Of a DNA stretch of 24,183 bases, positions 19,133 through 24,183 are shown piece after piece (the first letter of the stretch is position 1; each line of letters starts with the position of its first letter). Location: NCBI GenBank assembly GCA_000969725.1, contig JXSR01S009187.1; one strand, given 5' to 3'. The notes beneath the pieces are model-generated. The model saw nothing but the letters and a program-made list of their open reading frames with translations. It searched no databases and had not been told where the DNA came from. The position numbers and the translations under genes were made by a program. The stretch comes from Ophiothrix spiculata (taxonomy: Eukaryota; Echinodermata; Ophiuroidea; Amphilepidida; Ophiotrichidae).

Positions 19133-19330
19133 TTGGGTCAAGAGAAGACAAACAACTTTTCTTTCATGACTTTTCTTGAAGTTTGATATTTACTGAAAAA
19201 AATCCGAAAAACCGAGGGTCTATTTAGTTTGGATCGACAAATAGTTGTATACACCAAATATGCTACAATGAGCACCATGTATGAGCCGACAAGTGAATTC
19301 TTTTGCCACCGCTGCCCACAATTATGAGAA
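19133..19330 (-). repeat. Long inverted repeat, right arm
   Basis: Inverted partner of 17237-17430. Small indels separate the arms, for example one base near the CCGACAAG block. The 1.7-kb interior holds the TTAA element, so the arms may be older than that insertion. Confidence 0.85.
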
Positions 19331-19656
19331 TTATGTTTGAGAAACTGGTTTCATCAAACAACACCAAACAATATTCATCATGAACAGCCCACTTGAATAG
19401 GATAGATCCTATCAATTTTACAAATAAGCATGATTAGAGTTATCAATCATTTGAAATGCAGAGGTAGACAATTCACAGGTCTTATTGGCAGTTAATAGTC
19501 TACTCCTCCATTTAACTTATTTTGCTGCGTTTTATGGTTGTTGTTGTTGTTGTTGTTTTTTGATGTAGAGTGTGTTTGCATGATGTGTTTTTATGCAAGG
19601 CTATTCTAAATGAAGTACAATATCTTCTTGGACTTGTTGTTTATGAAATAGGAAAA
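19331..19656. other. Non-coding stretch with GTT microsatellite
   Basis: About seven GTT units lie at 19536-19558. A TGATGTAGAGTGTGTTTGCA patch follows. No other feature was found. Confidence 0.5.
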
Positions 19657-19781
19657 AGGTCCCATCAAAAACTTTACCCATAACTCGACCATTACTCATG
19701 AACTGTGACCCGACCTTAACCTATTTACCCTAACCCTTATGCCTAAATGTACCCTAACCCTAAACTTTTGGATGGGACCTT
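19657..19781. mobile_element. Small inverted-repeat element with telomere-like motifs
   Basis: AAGGTCCCATC at the left and GATGGGACCTT at the right are perfect 11-bp inverted repeats, and the match continues imperfectly inward as AAAAACTTT/AAACTTTTGG. The 125-bp interior contains TACCCTAACCCTTATG and TACCCTAACCCTAAAC, which resemble degenerate CCCTAA telomere repeats. No clear target duplication was found. It may be a MITE or foldback unit. Related C-rich CCTAAACC or CCCTTAA patches occur at about 22545-22640 and 23363-23415. Confidence 0.55.
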
Positions 19782-20426
19782 AAGTATGCTTGGTCCATAA
19801 AATATATTCTTATATGAAATTAAAAGGAAAGTTCAAACGCTATAACGCGATATCTGTATGCAACAGCGTCAGAGTTTAGTTCAACTAAAACTGGTATGCT
19901 AAATCAGACCCAGAAGCACGATGAAGGATCGGAATCTAAAACACGTTTTCCAAACAAACTTGAGCCCAAATGATACAGCCTTTGGCAACACAGACTTATA
20001 AGGTCAAAATGGGAGGAGTGAATCCAAATAAAAATATTTATAATCTGATACGAATTTTAGAATAATGACAAAAATGTAGTACTTGAACAACCCTGTATTT
20101 GAACAACCTGAACTGATGAATTTCCCAATTTCTGTTCTGAAATTGGCAAACTGTTTTCAAGATGTAAATAAAAAAAATTGAAAAAAATAGTTCATTTAAG
20201 TTGTTGTCCATTATGAAATGAAGTGATGCAATGTAATCTAAGCGCGTGAAACGTTACATACCTTTCGTTTAAGTCTGATTGCTTCTTAATATCAGACTCA
20301 ATGTGTTTTTCAGTTGTTATCATTGTTAAGCAAAAACTGTAACAAAATTACGAATAACAACAATTAAATGTCATGACAAGCACAGTAAGGAAATATACAA
20401 CATATGTCCAGAAATCAGTTTTGGTT
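19782..20426. other. Gene-free AT-rich stretch
   Basis: TTGAACAACC occurs twice at about 20083 and 20099. No coding frame, RNA gene or terminal repeat was found. Confidence 0.45.
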
Positions 20427-21080
20427 CACTCAAGAAAAAGTGTGCTGGTTTTTAAGTACTTGACCAGAAACACTTTTTAAACATGCAAAAGTGCCAAGTG
20501 TTCTGATTGCATGAACCTGGTGTTTTGGTGACACACTGTGTGTTTGATGTGTTTAAAAAGGCTATTTTTTAATCTAGAGCACTGGGTTGCAACCGGAACA
20601 TTTTGGCACATTCAATTAAAATAAATAAATACACTGAATTAGTAGTGTGCTATGCCTCCCTGATTTGTGATTCCACGCGACCTCAGCATCCTTTACAGCT
20701 GGTGTTAGGTGCAATCTGAACACAAAGGGTTACCAAAGTAGATACTAGCACATTGTGTCTAAAAAGGCGCAGTGTTTACAATTAACGCACATTTATTTTT
20801 TCTAATCCAGAACACTGATATTAGTACGAGTATATCTTTCCCTGGAGACACGGGTGTGTTTATATATGTTTCGATTGCATACACACAAAACGTAGAATAC
20901 CAAGTTTTTAGATTGTAGCCTATACACTCGGGGTATTAGATTTATAAATAAACTGGATTTTGAAAACACCTTAACACACACCACCATACAGAACAACAGG
21001 TGCCCGAACACTTAGCCTTTTAACATTCTAAAAAAGTGTTGCAGTCAAAGTGTTTAAATCTAGCACACTTTTTTACAGTG
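20427..21080. mobile_element. CACTA-like non-autonomous element, 654 bp
   Basis: The left end reads CACTCAAGAAAAAGTGTGCT and the right end, reversed, CACTGTAAAAAAGTGTGCT, giving terminal inverted repeats of about 21 bp with a few mismatches. Both subterminal regions are packed with AAGTGT/ACACTT motifs (for example AAACACTTTTTAAA, CCAAGTGTTCTGA and, at the right, AACACTTAGCC and GTGTTTAAATC), the kind of clustered transposase-binding repeats seen in CACTA (EnSpm) elements. No transposase is encoded; the minus-strand frame 20802-21011 is noise. A flanking duplication is not evident (GGTT against TAAA), so the superfamily is tentative; Chapaev-type elements have similar ends. Confidence 0.65.
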
Positions 21081-21798
21081 TAAAGAACTTTACAGCTGGG
21101 AAGCACCAAAGATAAACAATCCAATACGTGGATACTTATATATTATACCTGTTTTCTTCTGGTAAAGTACAGTTCTTATCTGTGATTCGACCAGATGTAA
21201 TTATCGCTTCCCTAATTTCCTCCATTGTGTCAATTGTTTTCCTTATTGACATTCTTTCCACTTTTTTCCCATTGCAAATTAGAATAACTTCTGATCTAAT
21301 CATCAACTATTTTTGGACATTATAAATTCGTATGCAGGGGAAAATACTATGTGGGACAAAGTGAAATCTGTTATTATAAAGATTATGCTTAACCCGTATT
21401 ATACGGGAAGGTTATTGAACTTGACGGTTGATATATAACAAAAGCACGGTAGTAGAATTGGGCCCTATAATAATCAAGAGGTATTAAATCAAATGAAGTT
21501 TTCTTAGTCTTAAACTGTACATTATTGCATTCAATTTATTGATATTTAACGAGACTAACAGTTGGAACACGAATTTTATATATAAAACTTGCACTGATTT
21601 GTTAAAAAGAAATGTTCTACTTAGTGATATCATTGGACAGATTTATTTTGTAGGCTATATGTTTGTTGATTTAGTGCTGATAATTTGTACTTTTGTGTCA
21701 ACAAAGAAACTCTATATCATAAGTATGTTACTTTATAGAGCTCCGACACGATTTTTCAAGGTGACCTGTAAATTTTACTAGTCTGCACAGCTTTCTTA
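21081..21798. other. Gene-free AT-rich stretch
   Basis: Frames at 21128-21325 and 21539-21781 are isoleucine, leucine and phenylalanine rich and match nothing that I know. A perfect 7-bp-stem hairpin CCCGTAT-T-ATACGGG lies at 21393-21407. No element boundaries were found. Confidence 0.45.
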
Positions 21799-21829
21799 AG
21801 GCCTCACTACACGAGGACTTTTTTCGGCG

Positions 21830-22055
21830 CCTGATGGTCTAGGCCAGAAAAAGTGCCCGTGTATTTTACCAACTTGCTTCGAAATAATCCTTCATGCCAG
21901 ATTTCAGTGCCTGTTTTCAAGATTGTATGCTTCAAAATGTGTCAAGCGAGAACATTGCTTCGTGTATTTTACCTACTTTCCTGATTTTGATGAGACATAA
22001 TCCTCTAGGCCAGATACAGGCGGGGAACAGAACCAGGGGCTGGAAATCGGCGCCT
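21830..22055 (+). repeat. Subterminal 103-bp repeat units of the 1.9-kb element
   Basis: CGTGTATTTTACC starts at 21858 and again at 21961. Each is followed at a similar distance by AATAATCCTTCATGCCAGAT or CATAATCCTCTAGGCCAGAT and then by GTGCCTG or ACAGGCG. A third related unit, CGTGTATTTTGG with AATCCTCTAGGACAGA, sits near the right end at 23584-23634 in the same orientation. TCGGCGCCTG occurs at about 21826 and again at about 22048. Subterminal arrays of this kind are usual transposase-binding sites. Confidence 0.7.
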
Positions 22056-22350
22056 GTTTTGAATCGATTAAATGGTGATTTAAGTAGCTTAATCGGCATT
22101 GATCGGTGAAGATCATACCACCTGGATTACTGACCTATATCTATGGACGGAAAAATGTCACCGCGTAAATCAACTTCCTGTAGTAATATGATTTGGGGAA
22201 CAGGAATCAAAAAATTCACTACCAGGTGTAAATTACTTCTGAACCTGTATCTGACAGAGAATTACCATTAGATATTTTTCCATGTCCCCATAAGAGAATT
22301 CAAATTGTTGCCAACCGATTGCTTCTCAAAATTTGAGTTCTCCATTATGA

Positions 22351-22373
22351 TTATTTATTTATTTATTTATTTT
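22351..22373 (+). repeat. TTTA microsatellite
   Basis: TTATTTATTTATTTATTTAT followed by TTT, inside the 1.9-kb element. Low-complexity slippage repeat. Confidence 0.9.
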
Positions 22374-22925
22374 CCGCACTTCAGTCAGGTAGTGAATTGT
22401 AATACCCGTAAGAGGACCGATATATATATTTCAAAAAGTCTGAATGAATGAAATGTGTCATGTTTTTATTCACTTCTGATAATAATTTAAGCTGATAATG
22501 TGAGATTTTTGGACTTTTTTGACTTTTTTGCACTCACATGATGAACTCTAATCCAAACCAAAGATCCAATCCTAAACCTTAAAATTTGAACTTTTTAAAA
22601 GTGTCCGTTTTACCAACGCTTTAACTCTTACCCTAATAAGCTCCAATGGGGAGGCATGCAAGCCAGTTTGGGGAGAGGGAACAAACACGTTAAACTATCC
22701 CGGTAAAATGAGACGGGGGAAGCAAATTGGAGGAACATGGATTTTTTGGTCAATTTGCTAAGTTCAGCTAAAACTCGATTTTTTTTCCTCCAGTATAATT
22801 ACTCAGCAGTGGAAACGATACACTTTAGCTAAAAAAAACTGTCCCCAGGAGTTATTGTCCAAATTAGCCCCGAAAGATGTCCTAAACACGGTCAATAGGG
22901 CCCCTCATCGCTATGTAAGTATTTT

Positions 22926-22933
22926 TTCCTGAG
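22926..22933 (+). repeat. 8-bp target-site duplication, left (TTCCTGAG)
   Basis: TTCCTGAG precedes the second hAT MITE and is exactly repeated at 23281-23288. Confidence 0.92.
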
Positions 22934-23280
22934 CAGTAGCGTGCGCAGGGGGGGGGGGGCAGTCACGAGAAATGTCGAGGAAAATAGCCAGTCTGGTGAA
23001 AAGAAAAGTGGCTCTTAGTGGTTTTTTCCAATAAAAAAATTAATAAATTTAAAAAGTGTAACAATGTTACTACGTTATATCATTTTTTTCAGAAAATCAA
23101 ATTTATATCGATAAGAGTCGTGTGTGCGATTGTAAGACCCTTTTTTTTTTTTTTTTTTGCTTTTCAATCTTGTAAAGGTACGCAAAAAAAAATGGCGAAC
23201 CCTTTTGGCCTAATTAATCGAGGGAACTTTGTATCTACTCCACCCCCCACCCCATTCAAAAATTCCTGCGCACGCCACTG
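22934..23280. mobile_element. Second hAT MITE, 347 bp, nested
   Basis: The ends are CAGTAGCGTGCGCAGG and CCTGCGCACGCCACTG, 16-bp inverted repeats with one mismatch, flanked by a perfect 8-bp duplication TTCCTGAG. That places it in the hAT superfamily, but the termini differ from those of the 11209-11523 element, so it is a separate family. The left end continues as a run of G (12 or so, from about 22948) and the interior holds an 18-T run (23141-23158) and C-rich CCACCCCCCACCCC near the right end. No transposase is encoded; the frame 23018-23287 is an accidental reading through it. It sits inside the 1.9-kb element, so it inserted later. Confidence 0.93.
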
Positions 23281-23288
23281 TTCCTGAG
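23281..23288 (+). repeat. 8-bp target-site duplication, right (TTCCTGAG)
   Basis: Right-hand partner of 22926-22933. Removing 22934-23288 restores a continuous host sequence. Confidence 0.92.
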
Positions 23289-23686
23289 GGCTTTTTTTAA
23301 ACATTTTGCTTGCTTTAATATGATAAAAATATGAGTAAAGTAGAGTGGCTCCCTAGACCATTATTGTAACCCCTACCTTAACCATACCCCTCATACTGTA
23401 ACAATAACCCTTAAATTTCGGCCCGTTTCATACTTTTGATCCAATCCTCCTCCTATTATTATTTGACTTTGATATTGTATAGGGTATTACCTATTTTTTG
23501 TATGTAGGCCTATAATAATAAATCATTATCGCAATGCTATTATCATTCAGTGACCTTGTGTAAAATATCATCATATATTGCCTCGTGTATTTTGGAAGAA
23601 GTCGCAAGTGATTAAATTTAATCCTCTAGGACAGAAAATTTAACACAAAACATGCGCCGAAAAAAGTCCTCGTGTAGTGAGGCCTT

Positions 23687-24183
23687 TCAACCTACTTGTA
23701 CTATGATCTGTCCGCGAAATGTCTGACTTGTGAACTGTGATTTTCTGCGAAATTTCTTACTTTCTATGCCAATTCATCCCATTTTAAAAGGGTCTTTTAA
23801 AAGCACGTTGAAGGAGAATGAGGTTTAGTTGACTTAATATATCTAACTTGGAGTCTATAATGTCTGGTGCTATATGAGTGAGCACTGCATTGCTATCATG
23901 GGTTCTTCTCTGCAAGAGCAAAATTAATTGGCTTTAAAAGTTGTCAATGTAAATCATTGTTACTCATTATACAAATGTTATCAATCATTCGGATGATTAA
24001 TCTTAACTTACCAGCGCTCAGGCACCTTATATGTATCCAATTTCCCCTCGGCTTCATCTTTCTTAGAATACCCAACATACGTTACTGTTGGGATTTCTTT
24101 CTTTTTCTCCTTCTCCTCATGCTCCACAGAATAACCTTTATTATCCATACTCTATTCCGATATTTAAAAAGCTTTTGATTCAA
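23687..24183. other. Gene-free stretch at the window edge
   Basis: A plus-strand frame (23957-24178) rich in leucine, isoleucine and phenylalanine is open to near the window end, with a pyrimidine-rich run at 24095-24122. I see no motif, and it looks like composition noise, though an exon cut by the window edge cannot be excluded. Confidence 0.4.

Larger units (their letters stand above)
21799..23686. mobile_element. 1.9-kb DNA transposon with 33-bp terminal inverted repeats
   Basis: The left end starts AAGGCCTCACTACACGAG and runs on through GACTTTTTTCGGCGC. The right end is its reverse complement without a mismatch over 33 bp (about 23653-23685). The flanks do not give a clean duplication: TTA or TTAA at the left against TTC at the right, so Harbinger-type (TWA) or Kolobok-type (TTAA) targets both remain possible. 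No transposase is visible, so it is non-autonomous. Inside the ends are iterated CGTGTATTTTA units (listed separately), degenerate CCTAA-rich patches and an inserted hAT MITE at 22934-23280. After removing that insertion and its duplication, the element was about 1.53 kb. Perfect termini around a decayed interior suggest selection for mobility or gene conversion. Confidence 0.8.

Noticed and set aside
23018..23287. 89-codon plus-strand frame
   Set aside because: It runs through the poly-T and C-rich parts and the terminus of the nested hAT MITE, so it is accidental.
1..24183. CRISPR arrays, tRNA or rRNA genes, prokaryotic operons or defence systems
   Set aside because: No regularly spaced repeats, no tRNA-like box pairs, no rRNA landmarks and no adjacent long reading frames were seen.

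Overview
The window looks like AT-rich, gene-poor animal (metazoan) chromosomal DNA, most likely from a marine invertebrate. The grounds are the absence of any long open reading frame on either strand, intron-like sequence with splice-site motifs, a decayed F5/8C (discoidin) exon, and a dense set of eukaryotic DNA transposon remnants (hAT, mariner/IS630, TTAA-target and CACTA-like elements) with non-LTR and Penelope-like retroelement scraps. Nothing suggests a bacterial, archaeal or phage source: there are no operons, no ribosome-binding sites and no tightly packed genes. The exact lineage cannot be fixed from the sequence. Echinoderm, hemichordate, cephalochordate or cnidarian would all fit the repeat types.

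Layout. 1-2860 is almost featureless apart from one arm (385-650) of a widely spaced inverted repeat whose partner lies at 15435-15792. 2878-3043 is a short repeat ending in GGGCCCA, and 4375-4640 is a diverged 165-bp tandem pair. 6373-7915 is a tandem duplication of about 770 bp. Each copy carries, on the minus strand, a disabled exon for the first half of an F5/8C domain, and the disabling changes are shared by both copies. 9397-10000 is a block bounded by exact 29-bp direct repeats, with an exon-like open frame (9689-9852) behind a strong pyrimidine tract and AG. 10022-10220 and 13753-13839 are 3' ends of Penelope-like retroelements in opposite orientation.

The second half is a mosaic of transposons: a 315-bp hAT MITE with a perfect 8-bp target duplication (11209-11523); a 1000-bp mariner-like element carrying only a broken transposase N-terminus (11614-12613); a small element with inverted arms around a tandem duplication (14954-15244); a 2.1-kb structure with about 190-bp inverted arms (17237-19330) that encloses a TTAA-flanked element (18014-18952), itself holding a truncated relative of the hAT MITE; a 125-bp inverted-repeat element with telomere-like CCCTAA motifs (19657-19781); a 654-bp CACTA-like element (20427-21080); and a 1.9-kb element with near-perfect 33-bp terminal inverted repeats (21799-23686) interrupted by a second hAT MITE with a perfect 8-bp target duplication (22934-23280).

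No intact protein-coding gene can be supported. The best host-gene signals are the F5/8C exon pseudogenes and the orphan exon candidate at 9689-9852. There are no genes acting together here. The useful content is the nesting order of the elements, which gives relative ages, and a few sequences whose substitution pattern hints at past coding selection.
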